Origin: Nematostella vectensis
Taxonomy: Eukaryota > Cnidaria > Anthozoa > Actiniaria > Edwardsiidae
Direction: 5' to 3'
Length of the DNA stretch: 64,000 nucleotides
Assembly (NCBI RefSeq): GCF_932526225.1
Contig: NC_064048.1
Coordinates: 3,673,597 to 3,737,596, forward strand
The notes under the pieces are model-generated. The model was not told where the DNA came from. It was given only the letters and a program-made list of their open reading frames with translations, and searched no databases. The position numbers and the translations under genes are program-made. Within the stretch, counting starts at the first letter, position 1. Every line of letters starts with the position of its first letter. Positions 1 through 11,396 of this stretch are shown here, in pieces.

Positions 1-2964
1 GGGGGGGGGGGGGGGCGTAGGGGTAGGGGTAGGGTCAGGTCCGCTAGGGCGGACCTTTTCTATTAAAAAGTTCGCCCTAGCTCACTGTGGTACTAAATTG
101 TTCTTCATATGAGCGGACCTTCCAGTCGAGTGTGGTGGTTCTTCCGACCCCCTCCCCCCCCCCCCCCCCCCCCCCCCTGGCTACGGGCCTGTGATGTAGC
201 TCGCATCCTCGGGGACCCAGGGCGAAGCGGACGACAAAAGATTAAGGGGTTAAAGAGGTATTTTCCCCTCTTTTCTTTCGTCTTCGCGGGTTCTCCCGCT
301 TCCGGTTTCCGCGTCGCCCTGGATCCCCGAGGATGAGAAGCTCGCGATTTTTTGTGGTCATGTCTTGAGCTTAGTCAAGTAAGACTTCGCTGTCTGGTTC
401 ACGCTGTTGTACGTGGCTTTACAACGTACCTCGGTACTTGAGCTTCTCCTCGTGACAGTTTTGAGTGCAGATGACATTTCCCAACATGCCTAGCGCTACC
501 AATATGCATAGGGCACAACAGGGAAGCCATCGACGACCCCAATGGTTCATGGGACAGTCGGCCATCTATAACCACAAGGAATCTACAAAAAGAGTATTCA
601 ACTAAGAGAGAAAGAATACGAAGAGAAAAATCTGTCAATTATGGCGCTGGTCAGAAATTGCACAAGCCATTCTATCACCATTTATCAATCGAAATTGCCT
701 TGAAAAAAGCCGAAACAATGATTTACATAATATTTAATATTATCTAATGATCAAAATACTTTTTGACCACATTGTCAAAATCTGTAACAAAAGTTACAAA
801 AAATACTAGTTATTATTCTCGCTGGATCGGTCTATACAGAAATATCTCAGCCTGCAAGCTTTTGGAGAGACCGAAGCCGCAGGCCGTGGCTTCTTTCGAT
901 ATTTACGTGCGAAAAAAACTGAATGAAATTATTTGCATCCGGATTGGGGTCGTGACGTGATTTTGTTTTAAAACCAAAAAGATCAACAAAACAACTTTCT
1001 TCTTTATTTTGTCATTTGTTTATGGCTTAGATGAAATGTTCAACAAATGAATTCATTTATGCTGCTGCAGTAAGAAATAACTCTTTCCGGATTTGCAGAA
1101 TTTTCAAGCCACGGATAATGCTATCCCCAAAGCTCGAAATCATGTCGGTTTGTAAAATGACCAAAGTTATTTTATCTAGATTAATTGTCTTAAAGAAAAA
1201 ATTGACTTAAAAATCAATGGTTTTGAAAATTTCCCGCCATAATGATTTTCAACGCGCGGGGTTTTTTTGGCGACAAAAAGGGGATCAAGTCGTCTCTTTT
1301 ATAAATAGAAAGAAAAGGTCAAATCACTCGAGGTAATGCCCTTTATTTTTTACCTACATTCAAAAGAAGTATGTTAATGAATATATCTTAACGTCTCTGG
1401 AGGTGAAAGAAAAATTATCCATGATTAAATCAAGTTGAAAACGACGTATCAATTGGAACTATGTAAATACTTTCACAAAACTGATGGTCAAATTTAAGAG
1501 GAATATCTTCATTTAAAATCGTGTAGAAATAGGAAATAGGGCCAACTGAGCTAGTGGTCAGTGCGAACAAAACATCATCACAGAATCAGAAGCAACCGTG
1601 CGACCGTAGCGTTTAATGGTAAATAAAGTTGGAAATTCTATTGAGGAAAAAATAAATTTGCACCGTTTCACCGGAAGAAGCCATATGATAAACTGATAAA
1701 GTTTCTTCTCTTCGTTTTTTTTTTTTAGTTATGGCATTTTGCATATGGCCCTTTACCTGTTTACCAGTTTTAACGTTTTACAAAGCGAAAATTCGATAAG
1801 AAACGAAATAAAGGTTACACTTCTTTTTCTTAACTATCGACAAGAAGTTTGTGAAACTTTTTTTTACAATGAAAACGATTTTATTATAATTCAGATTATA
1901 TATTATTCATGCTCTGAAGTATGGCTAAACGCTTTTATTCAGAAATGAAGAAATTTCAAAAACTTTAAATTCTTACAAAAAATTACAATACGGTTAGATG
2001 ATAATTCGTGCATTATCCAGATATGTTATTCTTTTTAGAATATAAAATAACATTATCTTTTAGTGATAATTAGCTTAAATAATTCCCTTATACTAAAATC
2101 CCTTAATGAATAATTTTATAGAATAAGATAGTTCTCAAATAAATGACGAATAGCAATAACAATATAAGGTTAAGTCAATAACAATGTTAGAAGCATACCG
2201 GTGAAGATTACTTGTGACTTCTTTCGTTAAGAGAAACTTTCCAAGCCATCTATACTATAAACAAACACGGTAGGTAATGACCTCAAACGCTTCTTATTAA
2301 TATTAACAACCATTTTCTTGAGGGGAAATGATTTATGCTGAGTTGTAAGGCGAGTATATGATTGGCTATTGCAATTGATCATAGACACTGCGTCTGTATT
2401 TGAGTTGATTATTTACAGTTGTTTCAAAGATTGCACTCCGCCAATCGAAAATCAAGATATCGTATTTTCCACAGTGCTTCGATGGCCCAAATCATTATTG
2501 ACTCTGAAAGTTAAATTGTTTGTTTTTAGACAAACAAACAGGCATGTTACAGCTTTTAAAACCTTGGTGTGCTTTTATTTACGCTTTTTTTCTTATTTAT
2601 TTGATACCCATGGATCAATGCAGATTACAACACACTGAATATTCGAGTGCCAACTGGAATTGGTGATTAGACAGCTCTAAGTTGTTAATTGTTTGCTGTT
2701 GTTACAAACTGAAGATTGACAATGTCGGTCCCAAAAGAAAACACAACTTCTGAGCCTAAGTGCAGCCGTGATAAGCAAGATAATGCACTATAATTATTAC
2801 TTACAAGCAATAGTGTGCTTTTCAGCTTCGGTATATCGAAAATCTGTTTTATGCGTTAAAGTATAGCTTTGTATTTAAAGTCCATATTTTGTCGATATTT
2901 TTAGTCTTTGAATTGTTTTTGCATTGTGCGCGCGCTGCATTCGCAATCAAGAATGGCGACATTC
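1..2964. other. Non-coding AT-rich stretch with G and C homopolymers
   Basis: The window opens with a 15-base G run followed by TAGGGG-like repeats, and a long C run lies near 155-178. Apart from the palindrome at 204-335, I see only AT-rich DNA with short, low-complexity open frames and no convincing splice-bounded coding segment on either strand. The G-rich start resembles simple-sequence DNA more than a telomere, because the TAGGGG units stop after about three copies. Confidence 0.6.
204..335. repeat. GC-rich foldback (MITE-like) element
   Basis: The arm starting CATCCTCGGGGACCCAGGGC at 204 recurs as its reverse complement ending at 335 (CCCTGGATCCCCGAGGATG). The arms are about 28 bp with few mismatches, around a roughly 75-bp core. 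It has no coding capacity. A miniature inverted-repeat transposable element is the simplest reading. No target-site duplication is clear. Confidence 0.6.
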
Positions 2965-3444
2965 TCACGAGCGCGTGCTGTTTTTGAAACCTACAACAAA
3001 ACGATATTTTCTTTTTTCGCATACAATGCTCGACTTTAAATTATTCTTTTCTTTTCGTGATTTGGTCAGATGTTTTTGGTCTGTGGTTTGTGCGCTTCTT
3101 TTGTGCTTGGGCGCATTTATGAAGGAGCTGCCGGTTTTCTTAGTATCCTCATCATTAGAAGACATCAGAGGTGTGTGATCCGAGGAAAGCTCTCGATCAA
3201 CGCCATTATTTGGAGTATGCACAACACCTGCATCAGTTGTTAGGTTAGCAAGGTTGTCATTCTTTGATACCCGATCATATTCGCCTCCAATGACCAGCTG
3301 TGGTTCGTCTACACTAGACGACTTTTCGTCCTTTTTGAGATACCGGTTGTACTGGATAGATACACCGTCAGTGATACCTTCGGGCAACTTTTCCACCACA
3401 TACAGACGATGGAAGCGCTGCGAAATGCTCTGGCGCTGTGGCAC
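2965..3444 (-). CDS. Unrecognised Lys/Ser-rich open frame, 159 codons
   Basis: This minus-strand frame is open for about 159 codons from the first possible start. It is hydrophilic, rich in Lys, Ser, Asp and Asn, and has coding-like composition (for example VEKLPEGITDGVSIQYNRYL near residues 17-36). It has no signal peptide, membrane segment or motif I recognise. Its 5' end overlaps the 3' end of pseudogene copy 1 in another frame, so it may be the displaced C-terminal part of that gene reached after a frameshift, or the last exon of an unrelated gene. I see no clear acceptor or polyadenylation signal. Function unknown. Confidence 0.3.
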   Translation of the reverse strand: MPQRQSISQRFHRLYVVEKLPEGITDGVSIQYNRYLKKDEKSSSVDEPQLVIGGEYDRVSKNDNLANLTTDAGVVHTPNNGVDRELSSDHTPLMSSNDEDTKKTGSSFINAPKHKRSAQTTDQKHLTKSRKEKNNLKSSIVCEKRKYRFVVGFKNSTRS

Positions 3445-4319
3445 AGTAGTCGATTAGATGAGTTTTCCGTGATTCGCGAATGCCAGGAAGGTAGGGCTTC
3501 ATGAGACCGGAAGGTAAATCGATTACAATTAGTCTAACCGGCAAGAACATTTCTTCAGCTGATATGATGCAAGCTTGGTCTTGTTTCGTCTCCTCTACTT
3601 GAGCTTTTTCCTTCCTGCTACCAAATCCAGCCTCTAATAGAGAACGGGCTGCCATATTCATGAGACCCATGTCAAGTCTTTCAAGGCCTAGTTGCAGAGT
3701 TATAACACTGATTGGGTTAGCTTTGAGGTGCTCAAATATCTCCGCCGCCATCAACTCATGCTCATCATGTGACACCTGGCTGACGGAAAATAGGAGTGCT
3801 GACATGTGGTCTGGCTCTGTTGCGCTGTAATCCATTAGATGAACCGACGAATGACGCGACGCCGAATGATCGTGTGTCTACCATGCATGGTAACAGGGGC
3901 GTTTAGCTGACAATGACGGAGGTTCCATTTGCTCAAGCTTTAAACTGAGGGGTCTCATTAGCGTAGTGTGAGACTCTGCGTGTGAGTGATGGATTATGAC
4001 TTGACGCCCCTGAAGCGATGCACAAGCTGCTAGGTTCTCGAGGTTTGTGTGTCCCATGATGCACGCAGGTCAAAAGGGCGGAGCTCCTTGAGTCCTGTTG
4101 AGGATGTAACACCATCGACTTTACGGGCGAGGACGGCTGGAGGCTCACCTTGGTGGGGTTACGAGAGCATCACTCTGTTGGCGGTCTGTCAAAGCAATAG
4201 ATGGACAAGCAATAGTCTCCTTTTGCATCTTTAGCACCTCGGTGATGCTGTAAGGACGGCCTCCCTGAAAAGGTAAGAGCAATAAACACTACTGTGAAAA
4301 CGTTTAGAATTGCTTTCAT
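3368..4319 (-). pseudogene. Unrecognised secreted-protein gene, tandem copy 1 (frameshifted)
   Basis: An ATG at 4319 opens a classic hydrophobic signal peptide (MKAILNVFTVVFIALTF). The segment aligns along its length with copy 2 (4550-5430), about 1.1 kb away on the same strand. Relative to copy 2 it has lost one net base near 4100, just after the shared VKS(I/M)V motif, and the frame then runs into stops. The downstream half is open again between 3835 and 3368, with the shared motif SQVSHDE and the block TLQLG(L/F)E. A third partial repeat of the HL(I/M)DY segment occurs near 3.45 kb. I recognise no family. The frameshift makes a single intact product unlikely unless an intron removes it. 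Confidence 0.55.
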
Positions 4320-4549
4320 GGCATTGTTTGTGTGATGTAAAAATAGGAAATGGTTTAATGGCGAACCTAATCCTAAGACTTAAAATGTTGCATTAGTTTG
4401 ATTAGTTACCCTGAAATCTAACAGCCTTTAATGGAAACATGACAACATGAAAATATTCGAGTATTACCGTTTGAATCTTAACAGATGGAGATGCTATTTT
4501 GTCCGCCGTGTAGGGATGTGGTATCCAATTTACCCACTTAAATAAACTC

Positions 4550-5430
4550 TCACTTCAACAATTTGAGTTTTCCATGATCCACAAATATGAGGAAGGTATG
4601 GCTTCTGGAGACAGGAAGGCAATCCAACAACCATAGTTTTACTTGCGAGGACGGCTTGAACATTTCTTCAATCGCCATGATGCAAGCTTGGTGTTGTTTA
4701 GTCTCGACCTGAGCTACCCCCTCCAAGCAACCAAATCCAGACCCAGATAGAGGGCGGGCTGTTGTATCCATGAAACCCATGCCAAGTCCCTCAAATCCTA
4801 GTTGCAGAGTGGAAATAACACTGACTATGTAAGCCATAAGGTGCTCAGACATCTCTGCCACCATCTACTTGTTTTCATCATGAGACACCTGGCTGACGGA
4901 AGATAAGAGAGATGAAATAAGAGCGCTGACATGTGGTCTGGTTCTGTTGCGCAATAAGTAATCCATCAGATGAACCTTGACGCGACGTCGAATGGTTACG
5001 TGTCTGCCATTAAAGGCAACCAACACAGGTCTTTTAGCTGACGATGACATTTGCTCAAGGTCTAAGCTGAGGGGTCTCATCAGCATAGTCAAAGATTCGG
5101 CAAGTAAGGGATGGTATGTGACTTGACGCCCCTGACGCGATGCCCAAACCGCTAGGCTCTTGAGGCTTTGTGTGTCCCATGATGCACGCAGGTCAAAAGG
5201 GCGGAGCTCCTTGAGTCCTGTATAGGATGCAGTCACAATCGACTTTACGGATGAGGACGGCTGGACGTTCACCTCGGTGGTTACGAGAGCATCACTCTCT
5301 TGGCGGTCTGTCGACGCAATAGATGGACACGCACCAGTCTCCTCTTGGAACTGGTGCACCTCGGTGATGCAGGCTAGATGACCTCCCTGTAAGAGTAAGA
5401 CGATAAACGCAACTGTGAAAACCTTTTCGT
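4550..5430 (-). pseudogene. Unrecognised secreted-protein gene, tandem copy 2 (start lost, in-frame stop)
   Basis: This is the tandem paralog of copy 1. It keeps the signal-peptide-like stretch KVFTVAFIVLLLQGG, then about 165 open codons, an in-frame TAG at 4865-4867 where copy 1 reads TTG (3752-3754), and a further 104 open codons in the same frame. The codon matching copy 1's start is ACG at 5428-5430, next to a deletion of about nine bases. It therefore carries two independent disabling changes different from that of copy 1. Readthrough or a hidden intron could rescue it, but neither is supported. No recognised domain. Confidence 0.55.
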
Positions 5431-6302
5431 GGCATCGTTTTTATGTTGTACAAATAAGAAATGGTTTTGTGTAGCGCACCTAATCCAAATAGCCCAAAGT
5501 CTAAGGGTAATAGATTGGTCACTCTCATCGTATGTTAGTACAAACATAACAATAATTACAATTGCCAGAATGATTTCCTGAAAGGTTACGGAACAGTTTC
5601 GCGACATGGTCCCGGAAAAAAATGATTACTTGCGCACAATTTATCCAGACTATACAAACGAGGTATCAAATTAATCATTATAAAATGAAGAATCTACCTG
5701 TGTTTGGTATTTATTGCTTTAAAGGAAACTTTTTTTAAAAATGCCAGTAAAACCTTAAACGATATAGGTGTTTTTGGAAGAATTTAGGTACCATACCCCG
5801 TGAGTGAAAAATGACGCCAAATGTCTTATTTCAATCAGCACAAGCTTGTTAACAATATTGCGCCTTCGATTTTTGATATCTAGTTTCATTCAAAAGTAAT
5901 TATATTTCAAAATTACAGTATGCAAATTTCAGCCATATCCGGCGATCAAATTCCAATAATTTTCGATGGATTTAGAATTTTAATAACTGTACACACACTT
6001 TTGTTAGCGAGGTATTGCTCTATCGACCTGCCAAATTTTATGCACTTCCGAGCAATATATATGGTACATAAATTCAAAAGTTTTGCGTGTTTTGGTCGAG
6101 TTTTTGTTTTGCCGTAATGCGCTTCCAAAGATTCCATGATGCTTAATCCCTTTTCTGGATTATAGCACTTCACACCTAATCGGGACATGCACGTTAGCCA
6201 ATAGGGTTCGACCACTGCTGTGTTGCGTTTCCGAAGAAAACAAACGCTTGTCAAGTGTAACACGCGCTTTTGACAAGAGCAACAAACTAGGAAATCGTAG
6301 AC
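5431..6302. other. Non-coding interval
   Basis: AT-rich DNA upstream of the tandem pseudogene pair. The open frames here are short and lack start context, splice sites and recognisable protein motifs. Confidence 0.5.
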
Positions 6303-6413
6303 ATGGGCAAAGAAAAAAGCCAAACAGGCGGGAAGAAGGGAGAAGCAAAGGATCTCAATCCAGAGGAAGCGGAAACTGTGCTAAATTTAATGGCCGCTAT
6401 TGGTCAAGTGTAG
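6303..6413 (+). CDS. Possible short ORF or first exon, 36 codons
   Basis: An ATG in good context (GACATGG) opens a 36-codon frame of coding-like composition: a Lys/Gly-rich start (MGKEKSQTGGKKGEAKDLNP) followed by an amphipathic acidic helix (EEAETVLNLMAAIG), then TAG. It could be the first coding exon of a gene whose other exons I cannot place, with a weak donor just before the stop, or a microprotein. I see no family match and no downstream exon that joins in phase. Low confidence. Confidence 0.25.
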   Translation: MGKEKSQTGGKKGEAKDLNPEEAETVLNLMAAIGQV

Positions 6414-7059
6414 ATCTTCACAGGACAAAATCAGTCCAAGGATTTTTCTTTTCGCGAGGCATGTTTTTTTTATTTGTTATATATACTAAAAATGCTAAAA
6501 ATGATCGAAAATTGCAGAACAAAGTAACCGAAGTGTGAGCGCGAGCGCCGATGAAACAAATCACAACACTCGTGGCGCATTGCTCGGTAACGGGCAAATT
6601 CGAGTAAGTTCCCGGATGAGGGTCCGCTAATTAAAACAGAATTAAAAGATTATAACGCGAAATGTTTCATGCTTATCATTCTCCTAAAACGTTTTTCGCT
6701 TATATTTTCTAAAATAAAATCGCTACCGTAAATACTATTCCAGAATATGGTAGTATTTAATGTAGGGACTCAGTTAATGTAAAAATCGTATTTTCGGTAT
6801 TTCTGTCCACACGAAACTGTTCCGTTACCTTAAATGGGAGAATTAATATATAGATTTAGGCACTGCCTAAAAGCGGAGCCAGCATTGAACACCTTTTGTA
6901 TTGACTGATCGAAGTATTTTTGGGGGATCTAGGATCCTGCTCTTTACTGAGATTTATTGGACCAACCAAATGGATCCAGGCCTTATTCAATAATTTAAAT
7001 TATTCAGTACATCAAAGTTAACAAACACAATTCCTGGTGTAAATATGGCTGTCAAAGTT

Positions 7060-8370
7060 GTCAAGAGTCCAATGGTAAATTCTTATTTCCCCACCAAAGA
7101 AGTTCCATTATGAATATTCTTATAATCAAAACAATACTCCGACAAGCTTTGCCCTTGTGCAGAATATGTCATGGATGTAACAGCATTTCAAAGATTCCAA
7201 AAAATATATTTAGACTGTTTAAATGCCATACTGTAATTTGAAGGTATCAATTTGGTGGTGATTCTCTCCTTTATTGGACTGAATATTCAGAAAAAATGTC
7301 TGGAAATTAAAATCCACAAATCTATCTCCTTCAATGCATTACATATTGGTGCACCCACCCTTTACCATATAGTTGTTGTTGTTGGCCTACTCCAAAATGA
7401 ATGCAATGGAGAAAAAAACATCACTGACAGTGCTAAAATGCTAACTTCTAATTTCAAACCAAACCCTTTCATTGATCTTTGTTTGGGGTAGAGAGGAAAC
7501 AGCAAAGAATATCAATTGACTAAAAAAATAGTCGATGGGAGAGGAGATATAAAGGAAATCGACTAAACTTGAAAGGTTTGGTGAAAAAAATATGACAGTA
7601 ATGAAAATAATTTGATTGGGCATTTATTGACATTTCCCCTTTCCCATTATCTTAACCCTTCCACCACCACAGGCCTCTAAAGAGGCCAAGCCTATGCTAT
7701 CCAAGCTATGTGAACATAGCTTCAAATTCTATTATTGAAAAAGAACATGGTTGCTGCTTAGTGTTATATAGTTTAAGTATCTTGTCCTAAAAAAAACCTT
7801 CCCCTCATAAAAGTCCCATTAATGTACATTTGTAAAGCTACATTCTGACAAGCTTTGTCCTTACAAAGAACAAGTAATGGATTAAACAGGATTCCAAAGA
7901 TATTGTATAGTTTCAGACACAGTTTTAGATGAGATGCAATACTGAAGTTTCCATGTGGTGATTTCCCATCCTCATGGGAATTAATATCTACAAATATACA
8001 TCCGGTAAAGCATTATATTTTGGTGTTTTTAGAAACCCTGGATCCAACCATTCCAGTAAAATAAAACTAAACCTCTAAAATAAATGTAATGGGAAAGAGA
8101 CTGACTTGGAAAGGAAATCCTAAAAAAAGATATAAGTGAAAGTACTAAATGAAAATTTCTAATTTAAAAATCAAATTTGTTCATTAATTTATTTTTTGTG
8201 TAGAGGGGAAATAGCAAATAGCATCAACTGCATAAAAATAGGAGAAGTAGGAGAAGTAAAAGGAAGAAATATGACTCTTCTTTAAATGTTTGAAAAGAAA
8301 ATATAACAATAATAATTATATGATAATTATATTCAGTACTTTCCTAAAATATTCCCATTATCTTTAGGTT
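7060..8370. repeat. Diverged two-copy tandem duplication, ~690-bp period
   Basis: Segments near 7080-7660 and 7790-8370 share an ordered series of blocks: a CCATTA(A)TG block, GACAAGCTTTG(C/T)CCTT, AGATTCCAA, a late AATATGAC block and a final CCCATTATCTT. Both copies have many indels and no conserved reading frame. This looks like an old duplication of a repeat or intergenic segment. Confidence 0.5.
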
Positions 8371-10867
8371 GATAAAAAACTGTTTTCTTTACAGATTTAT
8401 TATTTAAAAGGCAAAAGTTTGTTTTTAGTTTTATATTATATAAGTATCTTGTTCTAAAAAAACATATTGAGTGTGTACTGCTGAATCACATAGTAATGAA
8501 CTAGTCATTTGTGCCCCCTCCCTTATTGTCCTGCAGAAGCCAGGGGTTAATGTGGGGTTTTAGACCACTTTTTAACCAGAATATGTCAAGAGGGGTGGTG
8601 GTATTGACTGTTTTTTACTCTTAACTTGGAAACATGCTTTTATAAGAGTCTAATCCCCCACCCTTTCCTGGGACTATGGATGTGGGGGTACCAAATGACT
8701 AGTGAATAAGAACATCCTACTGTTCTCTTTAAGACATGATTTTTAATTCTCATGTCTTCCAGTCTTTAGCATTCATCTTGGCCCTCAGGTAGTTCCTGGT
8801 TCATAAAAGAGTGAAAACAATTATTTATTATATCTTTCAAAACAATCTTTTCATCAAGCCATTTATAATCTAACTAATTTTCCACAACTATTTGAAAAAA
8901 ATAAACACATGAGATGCAAGATGCAGACAATAACAACAATACATATTGACAATAGGGGTTGATTTTTTTTATCCTCGGTAAGCTAAATTTCTCTTGTAAG
9001 TTGAAAAAGTTGCTGTATCTTCTAAGGATATGTATCTTCTTAGGACTAAGAGCACAGGATATAGACAAGAACGGTCTTCTTTAGCAGTATTTGACAAATG
9101 CAACACGATATTGGTTAGCCTTTATGAAATATCTCAACCCAATCAATCTGCCCTGAAGAAGTCTTATTAAAGTCGAAAATTTGGCAGAGTCAAATTTTCA
9201 ACACAACCAAGAATATAGATAAAACGAAGAATGCCAAAACAAAAGCTGTTATGCTCAAATAATTTGATTACTAAATTAAGTACTCGCATTCTTAAAGCAA
9301 ACAAAAACGACAACAAAAGCCCAATAGCTGTCATATCCTCAATAGACAATACAAATCGTCGTCCGAAACTCACCTTGCATTTTTTTTTTCGCTTTCTTGT
9401 GGTTCTGTTCGCTTTTTAATGTGAACTGTTACTTGCTTAAATTTACTAGCTAAAACCAGATAAATCTTGGCGTGAATGAATGTTAGTAGATCTCCTCTAG
9501 TTGACTTTATCCTTAAGTCACAAAATTTGAGGCAAAAAAAATAATCATCGCATAATCGACAAGAACTTTTTCCCTTGCTCCGTGCTTGTATTTAGTCGCC
9601 ATTTCGGGGCCGAGTGGGGCCTGGGAGTCGCGCGGCTGACTGGCTGGCTGGCTGGCGAGTGACACCACAGGGTAACCGCGCGATGACCACAAAAACCAAG
9701 TCGCATACCTATACCATATTTCTATGCCTATGGAGCTACTCGGCCGCGCTTGGCTCCGCTATAACATAAAAGAAGGCAAGTATAAACGTATAACGTATAA
9801 ACTATACAACTGGAGATGCTATTTTGCCCGTCGTGTTGGTGTGGATTTCTTCCACAAACACTCACCTGGACTGATTTGACCTTCGACTGGATATGCATCT
9901 TCCACGAAGTTGATAACGAAACATACCAAAACTGCGAAGGTTATCGCTGACATCAGGTACAGTTAAAATCCTGTTGCTTTGGCCTTCGGTAACTTTTTAG
10001 AAGTAACGATGTCAGTAGCCATGTGTAGTGATTCCATTCAAAAAACCTTTATTGGAAGCTGTTTAAACTAGATTTAAATTCTACAACAAGCATAGATTTT
10101 TTCGATGATTTCCGATGTCTCTAGCATTCCCCGTAACAGATTGCACAAATTTTAAAAATGTTTTCCAGGGCGGTGCAAACAATATCGACTTGATTTAAAC
10201 ATATATCCAAAGCTATACCCTTAATCCATGTAAAATCATAAAAAAATCTATATTTTTTGTACATGATTTTGAGCGGTGGACTGTTTAAAGTTCTAATAAC
10301 GAATTAAACATTCTTCATTCCCGGGTCTCGCCGCGCCATGGGGATGGCTCGATATGGCTGTAACTTTGTTATGTAATGTTGCAGAGCATAAGCCATTACT
10401 AGCATTGAAAACCGTAAAAAAAAACGCCTTGCTTCCGTTTTTAGAAGCCATTCGCTAGCAGCAGAATTGAAAAGTGTAGAAATGTTATAAAAACATGAAT
10501 AATGAGACTTTAACAGCCAATAGTATTTTAATCTGGCTTAACTATTGGCTTTTTGATTTTTGAATAAAGTTTTAACGAATCTTCAAGAAGAAATTGTAAA
10601 AGGGGGTATAAATTCTGCCTTCATCAATGGCTGCGAGCAATGTGTTTTTGTTAAAAATATTTTATTCTCTCGTGTCTCGCCGCGGCACTGGGGGTCCTTA
10701 AGGATGGCTATTCTTCCAACTTCTTACACCAGGGCTTGTCTGTCGTTAAATTTAAAATGGTAGATTTACTTTCGATACATGGCGTTCAACTAACTCGAGT
10801 ATTTTTCCCACTATCAGACCACAAAATAGTTATGTGTGTTCCTTTTTTAAGTCCAGCAAATCCTCGA

Positions 10868-11022
10868 TTAAAGTCACCAGTTTACTTCCGGTCGATTAGT
10901 TACCATTCCCCGATAATTTTTAACGGAAAACGCGAAAAGATTTCAAAATATTGAAAGCAGTGTGACTATTGGAAGTTTCCTTCGGACCTCCGGAAGTAAA
11001 CTGGTGATAAATGCGGCTTTAA
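10868..11022. mobile_element. TTAA-flanked miniature inverted-repeat element, copy 1
   Basis: The element is bounded by TTAA on both sides. Its termini share CACCAGTTTACTTCCGG, direct on the left and inverted on the right (CCGGAAGTAAACTGGTG). A longer relative at 63,192-63,446 shares these ends and the interior block TTTTTAACGGAAAACGCGAAAA in inverted orientation. TTAA flanks fit a piggyBac-type non-autonomous element, but no transposase is present, so the superfamily is an inference. Confidence 0.65.
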
Positions 11023-11345
11023 CCCTAATCCCCTAGTTAACCCTAGGAGCAGAATTAAAGTGGAGATGTTATAAAAAACATGAATAATGACACTTTAGCC
11101 ATCTTAATTTGGCTTAACTATTGACTTTCGAGGAGTTATTTTGAATGATTTAAGATGTTTGTTGATATCGGTTGCAAGCATAATTAGTTTACATCTTATG
11201 CGGAGAGGACATCATAATTAGTCATCATTAATTTAGAGCTCATCGCCACTTAAGGGAAGGTTTTAAGGTAGGAGGTCTTGCTCGATATCAAAAGGGGACA
11301 ATAGACGCAACCAAAATCATTACCCACTTCAGGCCGATCGAAGCG

Positions 11346-11396
11346 ATGCAAACGAGTGGAAAAATAGTTCTTGGTCTACTTCTCATCTTATTTAAG
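11346..11396 (+). CDS. Possible signal-peptide first exon
   Basis: An ATG opens 17 codons encoding a Lys-containing start and a hydrophobic run (MQTSGKIVLGLLLILFK), followed immediately by a donor-like GTATAA in phase 0. The pattern matches first exons of small secreted proteins elsewhere in this window. No in-phase second exon was found downstream before the GPCR, so this is only a candidate. Confidence 0.2.

Larger units (their letters stand above)
6414..11345. other. Non-coding interval with diverged repeats
   Basis: This stretch holds the diverged tandem duplication at 7060-8370, a CTGG-rich GC island near 9600-9690, diverged repeated segments at about 10,315-10,560 and 10,668-11,130 (a shared CTCGCCGCG...GGATGG block and a shared ATGTTATAAAAACATGAATAATGA-type block), and a TTAA-flanked foldback. 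I found no convincing exon on either strand. Confidence 0.5.

Noticed and set aside
1..40. Telomere at the window start
   Set aside because: Only about three TAGGGG-like units follow a G homopolymer; there is no extended TTAGGG array.
2965..5430. Single intact gene spanning both tandem copies
   Set aside because: The two halves are paralogous to each other, each with its own signal-peptide region, so a tandem duplication explains them better than one long gene.
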